Below are positions 1-10,315 of a DNA stretch of 64,000 nt, in pieces (positions within the stretch are counted from its first letter, which is position 1; the number at the start of each line of letters is the position of its first letter). This stretch comes from Lytechinus pictus (taxonomy: Eukaryota > Echinodermata > Echinoidea > Temnopleuroida > Toxopneustidae). Under the pieces are notes generated by a model. The model saw only the letters and a list, made by a program, of their open reading frames with translations, was not told where the DNA came from and ran no database searches. Location: the NCBI RefSeq assembly GCF_037042905.1, contig NC_087247.1, positions 62,023,920-62,087,919 of the forward strand, read 5' to 3'. A program made the position numbers and the translations under genes.

Positions 1-1026
1 TTTCAGATTGTATTCAGAAAACTCCTGCGAGCGATTTGCAAGAAATTAAATGTGTGTTAGACTTTGCCATTTGTTACATTATTTCCTTTGCGAAATGTTT
101 GTGAGCCCTATGAAAACGGCACTTCAAACATCTCAAGCATCCCTTAGACTGTTGAAGTTCCTGTTTGACACCACATTATGTTCATAGAGCTCAGTTTACT
201 CTGGCATGCTATGTATGGTGTAACATTTTGCTGCTCATGTTATTAAGTGTTATTTCTGTCATTTGCCTTTTATTTAATTATTCAGCCCATATTGAGGAGG
301 GAGATTAAATGAGTTAGTATATTTACATTAAATAGAAATATTTGATTGTATTTGGAGCTGACAAATTTTCTCTAAAGCACATTTAATCACACTAACATCT
401 TTGAGTGGATTTTGCTATTTATGTCCAGTCTTTTAGAAAAGTGATATGAATTTATTAATTTACTAATCATCAAAACACATTTTGCTCTCTGATGGATATA
501 AAGGATTCAATTTGGCCTCCCTTTCTGAAATGGAGCTTGGTTGTTACATTATACATATTGGTTTCAATACATTAAAAAAAAAATCCCTGTTAAAAAGATG
601 AGTGAACGTAATATATATATGCACTTAGAGTATGATCAATTATTTTTTGGAAATATTAGCTAAACATTTTTTGACTATCTGCACTTACAAATCATTCCAG
701 TAAAAAAAAAAAGAGATTTAAATTAGGAGAATATTTTCACACAGATTTTTTCATGATCATCCCTTCCCAATATTTGTGAGTTGTTGTATTAATGACTCTG
801 ATTCTGCTGTGATTGATATGAATATATATGGGTAATTTCATAAAATAATCAATCTTCATTAATATCTTGTTCTTACTCTTACTTCACTTCCTGAATTGCT
901 CAAAACATGATTAAAGTTTTTACACTCTGTATTATCATTGATAATACAGAGTGTAAAAACATTGAAATGTTCTCTGTCAAGGAAAAAAAATAATGAACAA
1001 AATAATTGAAGTAAATTCAAAATCTA
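1..1026. other. AT-rich non-coding DNA
   Basis: No gene is recognised. It contains short A tracts and one perfect hairpin at 916-960, listed separately. Confidence 0.6.
916..960. repeat. Perfect 21-bp hairpin with 3-nt loop
   Basis: The left arm 916-936 begins GTTTTTACACTCTG. The right arm 940-960 is its exact reverse complement, and the loop is ATT. No mismatches are seen. It could form a cruciform or an RNA hairpin. Confidence 0.9.
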
Positions 1027-1394
1027 AAATTTCACTTTTAACTAGTTTTAATTGTCTCGCCTGCATAGCAGAGCGAGACTATAGGCGTCGCTTTTCCGAC
1101 GGTGGCGTTGTCAATAGTGAAATCTTTACCAAGTTTAAGTTTTTGAAGTGTCATCATAACTTAGAAAGTATATGGACCTAGTTCATGAAACTTAGACATA
1201 AGGGAAATCAAGTATTACTAAACATCCTGCTTGATTTTCAGGTCACATGACCAAGGTCAAAAGTCATTAAGGGTCAATGAAGTTAGACCATGTTGGGGAA
1301 TCATTATCGAAATCTTAACCAAGGTTAAGTTTTGGAAATGTCATAACTTAAAAAGTATATGGACCTACTACATGAAACTTAGACATAAGGGTAA

Positions 1395-3113
1395 TACCCC
1401 CATCTCATTAGATGGCGATTCCACTGCGATCGTCAAAAATCGACAAAGCGTGGTATAACGTAGCTTGATCGTGCCTTGATCTTTTCAATCTTCTCCGTCG
1501 TACCTTGATCTTTTCTGAAGCGGCAAGGATCGCCACCATCTTTATGGTCGCCACAAAATTTTGAACATGTTCAAAACTTACGTAGCGAGATCGCGGATGT
1601 GCTAAAGCGCATCACAATCGAGTCATGAGCGTATTACAAATGACATATTCGTAGCTGTAACGGAGCCCCAATGCATAAAGCGTAGTATAAGCGCATTAAA
1701 AGCGGCACCGATCGCCCGTGGTTTTCAGGCCCGTTCCCAAGACAATTCTGCTACGCTGCTTCCGTTTACAAGGCCTGCCTTGCGCTCGACGCTTCCTTCT
1801 TTGGGTGGCATGTGGCACACGTTCTCAGCCCGCTACAGGCGTTCGCGTTGCGCTTTTGCTGCGCCGCTGATGACTGGGCAGCGATTGCGCAACAACCGTC
1901 CGCGCTGCTATAAAACGCCGTGCCGATGGTGGCGGATTATCATATATTTGCAACAGATTACGAGGCAATACCACGGCGTTTTCAAACATACCTCCCAGAA
2001 AAAGGACCAGAAAAGGGAAAGCTGCCCAAGCTACCCCTCTTAGGCCGGCGGTCGAAGAGGAAGATCAAGGGGTTATGGTGGTGGTAGAGGAGGAGGAGGT
2101 AGAAGAGGAGGGGGTACAGGAGGAGGATGAAAATCTTACTGCTGAGCCAGCTGGAAAGAGAAAAAAGACGCTCACATGTCTTGATGACGAAATGGGTTAC
2201 CTCTGCAGAAATAAATAAATTGATTGTGTTTTGAAAATAAATTGAATTCTAACCACAGTGACAGTAGACAATATCAAATTTTGTTAATGATTCGATCACT
2301 AATGTATTGATTGGGAAAGGCAATCTTTAGGAAGATTCTGGCATTGTGCCCCCCTCCCCCTCCCTTTTTATGAGTGCTCTCACATCAGTAGACTACTTCT
2401 TGTCAGCAAATTTGAAAGGAATTTACCAAATATTTTTGAGTGACAAACTTTGTGGAAAAAAATAAACAAAATATCAAAGATTTTTATGCTCTTTTATGAA
2501 ATTCTGGATGCATCCCTCATATTAACTATTAGGCTCATTGACATCTTTTGAATGAAATTTTAAAAATATTGTATATTATGACTTAGGTGACAGCCAGGAT
2601 CGGTCCCTGTATCTTTTTGGCCTCCTCCTTCTCCTGTCCTCGCATTCAACTTTTAACTGATGTTCTTTTAGAATGCCAAGATGTATAAGTCCAACCAAAT
2701 TCTGGACATCCATGTTGGTCGGAGGTTGGCAATCGACTGAAAAATGTGTCATGTGCCGCGATTAGTATGCCGATTGCTTGAAATCGTTACAAGAGCCCAT
2801 CATGAACGTAACATAATCGCTTCATTCGTAGCACCACCGTACCGAGGTCCTAATTAGCGTATGAGCCTCGTTGTACGATCGCTTTGATCGCAGAAGCAGC
2901 GCATCACATCTGCCTCGAATCGTCGCAAGAAAGTGGCATCGTCGTACTTTCAGCGTATTACCATCGCCTTCAGCGCAGGTCGGTCGCATAGAAGTTGCAG
3001 TGCAATCGTCTCGCAGGCTAAAAATAGAATTCGAGGAAGATTCTGCTACGATTTGCGGGATTTACACAGATCGTCATGGTCGCCACGATCGCCTTCCTAG
3101 TGAGATGGGGGTA
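1395..3113. mobile_element. TAA-flanked terminal-inverted-repeat transposon (Harbinger-like?)
   Basis: The left end is TACCCCCATCTCATTAG. The right end, reverse complemented, is TACCCCCATCTCACTAG, and similarity continues into GGCGAT and beyond. TAA occurs on both sides (1392-1394, 3114-3116). Removing the element restores the expected 'gggtaat…tatcactga' text of the surrounding tandem unit. PIF/Harbinger elements have 3-bp TWA duplications, so that superfamily is favoured, but no transposase is present. The terminal parts are C/G-rich with many CGATCG-like words; the centre is AT-rich. Confidence 0.75.
1874..2218 (+). pseudogene. Open frame without ATG inside the TAA-flanked transposon; unrecognised
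   Basis: The frame is open from just after TGA at 1871 to TAA at 2216-2218, about 114 codons with no initiating Met. The predicted peptide changes from neutral/basic (PPRKRTRKGK, then GKRKK later) to a run of Glu (VEEEEVEEEG). AATAAA words immediately overlap and follow the stop (2210-2219). A possible acceptor AG lies at 1879-1880. It looks like a captured or residual terminal exon. The Glu run may simply reflect GA-rich DNA. No family is recognised. Confidence 0.3.
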
Positions 3114-3485
3114 TAATGGTATATCACTGAGTATCCTGCCTGAGTTTCAGGTCACTTAGGGTCAACGAATTTTGTGGAATTGTCATCATAACTATGAAAT
3201 TTTACGGATCTAGTTCATGAAAGTTGGACATAAGAGCAATCAAGTATCCCTGAACATCCTATGCGAGTTTCAGGTCACATGACCAAGGTCAAAGGTCATT
3301 TGTTGTCAACGAACCTTGGTAATGTTGGGGGTATTTTTGGAATTTTCATTGTAACTTTAAAAGTTTATGGATCTAGTTCATGAAACTTGGCATTAAGAGC
3401 AGCCATGTATCCCTGAATATCCTGTGCACGTTTCAGGAACATGATCAAGATCAAAGGTCATTTAAGATCAATGAACTCTGGCCAT

Positions 3486-3750
3486 GTTGGTATTTTTATA
3501 CCCTTGCCAAACAAATTTTGAAGGGGGTATATAGGAATCAGTGTACGGTCGGGCGGTCGGTCCATTGCAAATCTTGCGCATCGAACTTCTTTCTCAATTT
3601 TTAACCAATTCTCTTGAAATTTGGACCACACATTGGTCTTGGGATTAAGATGTGCAAGACACATTTTTTGTACGTGTTGAAAATTGCGTTGCCATGGTAA
3701 TGGCATAAAATTCCCAAAATTAGGTGCAAATCTTGCGCATCGAACTACTT
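3486..3750. repeat. Second repeat type embedded in copy 1 (TATACCC…GGGTATA end)
   Basis: Begins TATACCCTTGCC and soon shows GAAGGGGGTATATAGG, an inverted pair. A 21-bp word starting GCAAATCTTGCGCATCG occurs at 3567 and again at 3726, about 160 bp apart. This part is absent from copy 2 at 16127-16912, so it was inserted or recombined into copy 1. Confidence 0.5.
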
Positions 3751-3900
3751 CAAAGGTCATGTTGGGTCAATGGACATATTATTTTATGATATGAATGTTT
3801 TATTATTCAATATTTTCAAAGTCAGCATTGCTGCTATATTGAATTGCGTAATGCAGGCGAGACTGCCAGAGGCGTTCCAAACTAGTTAAGGTGAAATTTT

Positions 3901-4305
3901 CTTTGCAAATTGTAGATCTTTTATAACATACTTTTTATGCAAAGGATGTGTAAAAATATGAAATAACTACAAATATTTTTGTAGTAAAATTGTTATTATA
4001 TGCCAAACTTTTATAGCAAGAAAAAAGACATAAACATCTATTCTAATTTTTTTCTATATTTTCAACCAATTTTTAGTTATCAGCATCTACATTTTCCTCA
4101 GGTTTCTTGTGAAAATATTTTTGTATACATATTTGTCTTTCTTTTGTTTTTATAGACTTATCTGGTTCTTGATTATTTTGTGATTAAAAAATGCCTTCTT
4201 ATGGTTATTTATTGATTTAATCTCAATTCTTTTTTATCTCTCCTCATTTTTTTCACAGATCTGACTCGGGATAGTGGAACTGAAATTGGAAAAAACATAA
4301 ACATC
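3901..4305. other. AT-rich non-coding DNA
   Basis: No gene or repeat structure is recognised between the DR1 element and the TTAA-flanked element. Confidence 0.5.
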
Positions 4306-4309
4306 TTAA

Positions 4310-4956
4310 CCCTATTTCAACTGGGCTATTTCAGACCAGGATATACTGGGGGGTCAATTTGACCCCCCTCCTCAGATCTCGGCTGTTGATTGCGCGATCG
4401 CCGCAAAAATTTGCACTCGGGTAGAGCCGGATGTAAACTACAAAGTAGTATGTTTTGCCTTTAACTCAATTTATATAGCTGGTAGATTGCTAATTTTTGG
4501 TGAAAGTATCAATTTTTACATTTCTAACAAATATCTACAAAAAAATTGCAAAAATATAATTTCTTATGTCTTTATTGTTTTTTAAATTCTTATGTATTGC
4601 TTTATTTTTTCAAACTTTTTTTTTTATGAACTTTGTCGGGGACCCTTTTGCGATCATAAATAGCATAAAATAAATCCTTTTAAACCAATAAAAGTAAAAA
4701 TAATCATACATTTATGATTTTTGGTTGAAAAACACAATTTGCATCGACTTAGTACACGGAATCACGTTTTTGAGGAATTTTGGGTCTGACATGCACTTAC
4801 AAAATGTTACGTAATTTCGGAACTGCGTACCCGGGCGTCGCAAATTTGGTCTTAAAAGATGCGCAAGACTTGAAAGTAAAAAGTTGGCGAGCAGTGCGGT
4901 CAAAAAAATTCGCGTGACCGCGTAGTGCCGAAATTTGTTGAGGGGATATTAAAGGG
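4310..4956. mobile_element. TTAA-flanked element with CCCT ends (piggyBac-like MITE candidate)
   Basis: TTAA at 4306-4309 is followed by CCCTATTTCAACTGGG. The right end reads …ATTAAAGGG then TTAA (4957-4960), i.e. CCCTTTAAT in reverse. TTAA duplication with CCCT termini is characteristic of piggyBac. The inverted ends are short and imperfect. Near the left end is the palindrome GGGGGGTCAA-t-TTGACCCCCC (about 4350-4371). No transposase frame. Confidence 0.5.
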
Positions 4957-4960
4957 TTAA

Positions 4961-7900
4961 ACGTCTTTTGCTTTCTTAAACATAGAGTTTAGTTGTTTTA
5001 TGATGTGAAAATAGTTTTAGTTTTTTTGTTCTTTTTAATTGTATTTTTTTATAGATTGGTTGCTGTTCATTGCATGCTAGATTCTAATAAGCATGTGTAT
5101 ATAATATATATCTTGCCAGGTTTCCTTTTTTTAATAATAATAATTTCAAACTGACCACTTATTCATAGAATAAGAATTTAGAAATTGAACATACTGGTAT
5201 GTTGGAATATGATAGAAATTTGAATAATGATCTGTTTAACTCTTGACACATTTTTTGGATAAATAAGTTAAAACATACGAAGCAATCTTGTTATAAAGGA
5301 TTCATAATATTTATAGAATATGTGTGACATATCACTTTGATGTTGTCAAAATATTGGGACTCATTTTTTATTGTAAAGTAATAAAAGTACTGCCATGTTC
5401 ATTGTGCTATTTAATGTATACTTGTGTTTTGATTTTTTTTTAGGTACTATAACTATATTTTACAGGGTATATGTGGAGAGTCTAATCAAATTAGATGTTC
5501 ATGTAATATACCTTGACTTGTTGGCAACTTGTTGTAAACTGTTTGACATTAATCCTTATTAAAACAAATATCTGCATACATGTATGTATATAAAATTATT
5601 TGCAATAAAAGAGGAAGCAGATAATATGTAACCAGGCGCCAATAAATCCACAGAAGTCTCCAGAAAATAGTGTGTAGTTAAAGATCTCTTCTCAGAGGAG
5701 ACTGAGCTTTGAAATGATATATACTAACAACCATTGAATGTTCGTAACTCTCGTCTTTACAAAGAGGAGAACGTTCACAACCATGATAATACAGTGCATT
5801 AAGAATAGAGATCCTCTACATAGAAAACTATATCATAGCATTTATGCAGTAGAATTATAGATACTTTCAATTTAACAATTCTAAAAGACTACATCTATGC
5901 TGGATACATGGGAACTTTAAACTGTTTCTTAAATCTTTTATAAGATCTTTCAAGTCTGAGAATAATGGGTAGTTCATTCAAATTCCTTGCTGCATCATCT
6001 GTAAATGTACCATAGAATGTTACTTTTTAGGTGACTCTTAACCTCCACTGGTCATCATCATGCAAAGTGACAAAAAGAGGATTAGAACACAATAGAGTTT
6101 TCAAAGGAGAGTCGTCATATTGCTCCTGAAATTGGCACAAATTAGACACATCATGTTAATCATAAAAGGTACGACTGCAAAAGCGTTTCCACTTATTAAG
6201 TTAAAGGAAATTAAAGTAATGGGAATTGATTTTTCTTTTAGAATCCATGATGGACAAAATAAGGGTCCAATTAAAACTGTGAAATGTCACTTAGGGATTG
6301 ATTGGTACATCAAAATGAGAAACATTTCACTGTATTAAAATAGCAAAATCTGAAATGTGACCATCCTGACCAGAAACCACTCTTGATGCCCTCCAACTAA
6401 AAATCACACATTGTGCTGAATTTTTTCTTTCTCTTGTTTTGCCTGGGCTCATAAATAAAGCCATGTGATTTCTATGATAAATTGCATTGATTATTGTGTA
6501 TGATCAATCATTAAAGTAGGTCCCAGGACCAAGGCTAAGCTTCATGAATTAAGATTAAACCAGAATCTGCAAGTGTTTGTATATTTCTAAGATTTTTTAT
6601 TTAGAAACAACTCACTTGATTTGGGGGTGACAAACACATAAGAGAAAATGATTCCTGAGAAAATGAAGTTTTAAATCAAATTTTGATATGTATTATTAAG
6701 AATGTGCAATGCTTATAAGTCATTTTAATGTGTACAATTCATAACTGGCCCTTCCTAGGAATGTTATATTTATTTATTTGTTAGGAATTGATGTTTGTAT
6801 GTCTGACAGTTTCTTGGTCATGGAAATATGGTACAAAGCTCATTCTTGCTTCCAAGTTGCAACAATTTAAGGCACTGAAGAATTAAATTAAAATTGTCAC
6901 CACTTGTTTAATAAAAGATATGGGGGATAAATTTATCAATGTGATCTGAACAGCTCAGAAATATAATTTTGAAACTCTGAAAAGTGTGATCAAGTAAAGT
7001 TGTACATATGTAACATTTGTATGTATTTTATAATTATACACTGAAATCATGTACTGATTACTAGTCTATTGGTAAAAATAATCAGATGAATCAGGATAAT
7101 TCAGTAGTATTGAATTCACAAAACATTTAAGGGCAATGGTGATTACCTCAGATCTTCATTTGTTGTAGTTACAGGCTGTTTTTTTTTTACCAATAATAAT
7201 CAGAAAATATGTGTTTAATGTTTTCTGAAGTCCTGAATTTCGTGAGAATTATTAAAGAAGAAAAGGTGTCCAACATCAAAGCAAAACAGGAATTCGGTCT
7301 ATGAGAGGTTTTTGAAGTAATAAAGTAATATTTTTGGGACAATAGTGTAGAATAGAAAACAGAATATAAAATTGTATGTGGTTTGTTTTTGTTAAATGCA
7401 AATTAAACTTTTACTTTTCTACATTCACTGTTTTTCAGTTACCCATAATGGAAAAAGATTATGTAAAAATGTATACATCCATGGCAAATGCTCGAGTGTT
7501 GGCATGAATATTAAAGTTATGACTATTGTCAAAAGGATTGTTCATTTATGAAATTACTCTCTTTTTGTCTTTACTTTTTCAGTATAGAATGGTTTAGTAC
7601 ATTTTGGGGGTTTTCCGCTGTAAATTGGCAAATCTAATGACTCTCAATTTGAGTGTATTATCGCATTTTGTATTCTTCTAAATGTATTGGTGCTCAAACC
7701 TTTTCTCCGAGACAATCTTCCTCCAGTGTGAACTCCTCTATTTTGGATTGTCATAGAAATACATTCATTTCTATTTTTAGAATTAATTTGTTAGGATAAC
7801 ATCTTCTTTAATGATTTATCTATGTTTTAGCAATATGTAGTTCCATAGCTCTTTATATGCATTCTTTTCTATTTGCTTTATTTCCTGGGGGAAGGGACTG

Positions 7901-9520
7901 ATTGTGTACATGACAGATCTGAATGATTTGGTAAAAGTTGAAATGGATCAAGAATATATTCTTATACTTTTGTATTATCTATGACCATTGAAATATAACT
8001 GATATAATGTATTTGAATGAATGTTGATTTTAATGGATGTGGTGCATTTTATAGATATTCAAATTTAATGATATCTATATGATTATGGTATTTACTTTTC
8101 ATCCTTTGGAAAACAGCTCATCATAGTTCTGAAATAATTCCAGCAAACGTTTGTCCCAGTGTTACTGGTAGGTTAACATGTTCCAATTAATATATTTAAA
8201 AAAAAACTCCCCAAGAAATGGATCTACATGACAGAAAGGTATTGAAGACAGTGTATGAAACTCAGAATGATTAACAAAATCTTCATGATACTTTTATGTA
8301 AAGCTCTGATGTACTTGGTATTTATATTTTGATTCGGACTGTTGAATAAATGTAATAATTGACTTGAAGAGAATACAACTTTTGTTTTTTGTTTACTTTT
8401 AGAAGTTGTAAACCTAACCTGTGCATGCTGCATAAAAATACCTCACAACTCAAAACACTTAACTCTATACAACTGTTTGTTTCAAATTCCTAATGCATGA
8501 GAAGGAAACAAGGTCAGAGAAAGGAACTTGATTTCGAATTCATTGCAGTAATTATACATAATAGTGGAAAGAAAAACTTCTTTAAAAATGTAATTCCCCA
8601 TTGTTAGAACTCATATTTTTACCACTTTACAGTGATTACACTGAAACACAAATAATGTGTTGTATTCTTTATGGATGAGGGCACCATTACCTATGGTGGA
8701 CCATATGCCCTCACACTTCATTCATTTAAATTGAAAAGGTGATACATGTATGTTCTGTGCAAAGGGGATCAAGATTATATAAATCCTGAAAACCCCTTAC
8801 AGCTTACTGTATGTAATCAAATTAACATAATCCCTTTCTAACACTTCAATGTTTTGGGGTAGCATTGCATTTTAGAGGTACAGGATATAGAATACAATAA
8901 TCAAACATTCACACAAGTCATATGTGGGTTCTACTATAATAGAGTTTATTAGAAAGTAGTATATACAGGTGACAAATGTTATAAGCAGGCTATAGTCATA
9001 AAAAGTACCCCCCAAAAAAAAAAAAAAAAAAAATTATTTAAATTCTAATGGGTAAAAATGCATTGACTACTACACTTTTCAAATATTGTAATGTTTGAAG
9101 ATATTCGACTAAAGGTCACATTTCTGACCTATTACCAAACCTTTAGACAAGCTTGAACATAGCATCTCATCTCCAATGGCACAGAAGTATAGCATATATA
9201 TGAGACTCATATTAACCCTATGGTGTGAGGTTGGGGCTGGGTTCAAGAGGTACTTTCCCAGGCACTATTCAGATTCACAGGAGCACCTCCCCCCCCCCCC
9301 CCCCCCCCGCCCATGTGATTGCGCGTGGCCCCTCAAATGTTTTTAGGCCGAGTTGTAAAGTGAAATATGAATAGACCCAAATGCCCTACAGAAGGCAAAG
9401 GATGACTCACTGGCAATGCGTTGTTGCAACTGGATTTATTTTCTATCATATTCCGACTTTCCTTTCCGCCCGGGACTTTCGATTGTTCATACAACCTTCC
9501 CCCCCCCCCCCCCATCCCTC
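4961..9520. other. AT-rich intergenic DNA upstream of the DNAJA promoter
   Basis: No coding frame with recognisable protein. Contents are A/T-rich unique-looking sequence, a 20-A run at 9014-9033, and a 20-C run at 9289-9308. A second C run of 15 lies at 9499-9513. Confidence 0.5.
9289..9513. repeat. Two long C homopolymers upstream of DNAJA
   Basis: C20 at 9289-9308 and C15 at 9499-9513. The complementary strand carries G20 and G15, able to form G-quadruplex structures. Both lie within about 400 bp of the inferred promoter. Confidence 0.8.
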
Positions 9521-9617
9521 CTACGTGTATTACCCCTCCGGATTACCCTCTTCTGATAATACACCCACTACTCGGTGGCTGGCATATATGGGACAGTCCC
9601 TTTTGTGTATGAGTAGA

Positions 9618-9637
9618 ATTCAAGATCGTTCGAGAAC
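9618..9637 (+). promoter_or_regulatory. Heat-shock-element-like array upstream of DNAJA exon 1
   Basis: Four contiguous 5-bp units in alternating orientation read aTTCa-aGATc-gTTCg-aGAAc. Three are perfect nTTCn/nGAAn units and one (GAT) has a single mismatch. HSF1 trimers bind at least three such inverted pentamers. The position, less than 200 bp before the inferred first-exon donor of an Hsp40 gene, supports function. Confidence 0.6.
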
Positions 9638-9651
9638 GAAAGAAATCTGAC

Positions 9652-9663
9652 TGCGCCTGCGCA
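9652..9663 (+). promoter_or_regulatory. NRF1-like promoter motif
   Basis: TGCGCCTGCGCA is a near-palindromic match to the NRF1 site (TGCGCATGCGCA) with one change at the centre. It sits 14 bp after the heat-shock-like array, in the proximal promoter of a broadly expressed chaperone gene. It may mark a TATA-less promoter. Confidence 0.45.
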
Positions 9664-9689
9664 ATTAGCTAGCCGGATATTGCTTAGCG

Positions 9690-9821
9690 ATTGCTGGAAA
9701 TACGGGTTGAAGGAAGAAATATTGAGAGGAAAATCTTTGATTTTCGACAGATTGTAACTTCCAGTTCAACAATAGGTTGAAATACTGACATCGATTCGTT
9801 ATTAAAAGCAGTTATAAAGTG
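9690..9821 (+). other. DNAJA1: Probable non-coding first exon of the DNAJA gene
   Basis: The 3' boundary is a consensus donor (aaagtg|gtaagt, intron starting at 9822). It lies about 40-180 nt downstream of promoter-like motifs, and no other gene on this strand could use it. It would splice to the acceptor at 17660/17661. The 5' end is only a guess because no TATA box or clear initiator is visible. An untranslated first exon is common for animal DNAJA1 genes. Inference only: no transcript evidence is available in the sequence. Confidence 0.5.
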
Positions 9822-10315
9822 GTAAGTACCATCTAAATTCTATTCAATGGAGAGAATTTCCCGATTTTATTTCTTGCGTGTCGTGCATGTTGTTTGCCGA
9901 GTGAATGAATTGAATGAATGATGAGTAACCGGCGTTTGTTGTACGGAACTAGCTGCGTGACGTGAGTTGCATTGGCAGCCACCGGCTCACCGCTAAGCAT
10001 GTGAGTGAATGAGCTGTGTCACGGTGTCAGTTTGTGGCTGTGCAGCGCAAGAAGAGACCGTCAAACAGTCAAAATCAGCTGTTACTTAAGTCATCTTTTG
10101 TTCAATGTGATTTTTAAATAAAACTCATACAAAAAAAAATCAGAATGAATTATTCAGTCGTAATCAGTTGACTTGGACAGAATTGATCAATATCCTGACT
10201 GAGCTGAGATATCCGCTCTTCGGAGGAGGATTTTTTTTACATTTTCTGATTTTTTTGGGAGTCCTCTTTACAGACGGATGTCGGCCATAGGGCTTGAATG
10301 GTGTAGGTTCGATAG

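Larger units (their letters stand above)
1054..3880. mobile_element. DR1-motif tandem-unit element, copy 1 (interrupted)
   Basis: It opens with GTCTCGCCTGCATAGCAGAG and a self-complementary GTCTCGC/GCGAGAC. It closes with ATGCAGGCGAGACTGCCAGA, giving an inverted end of about 13 bp. Between are repeated units of roughly 160-190 bp carrying 'atggacctagttcatgaaac' and 'ccaaggtcaaaggtcat'. Flanks at 1027-1048 and 3881-3900 are also inverted (AATTTCAC…TAACTAGTTT), so the true boundary may be slightly wider. A separate transposon splits it at 1395-3113. The architecture recalls non-autonomous elements with tandem cores, such as Helentron-related or Pearl-type elements; this is family-level inference. 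Confidence 0.7.

Noticed and set aside
916..960. Possible microRNA precursor
   Set aside because: The arms pair perfectly with only a 3-nt loop, unlike Drosha substrates, and there is no sign of expression or conservation in the sequence.
3458..3760. 100-codon minus-strand frame
   Set aside because: Lies entirely in repeat sequence of the DR1 element and its embedded repeat.
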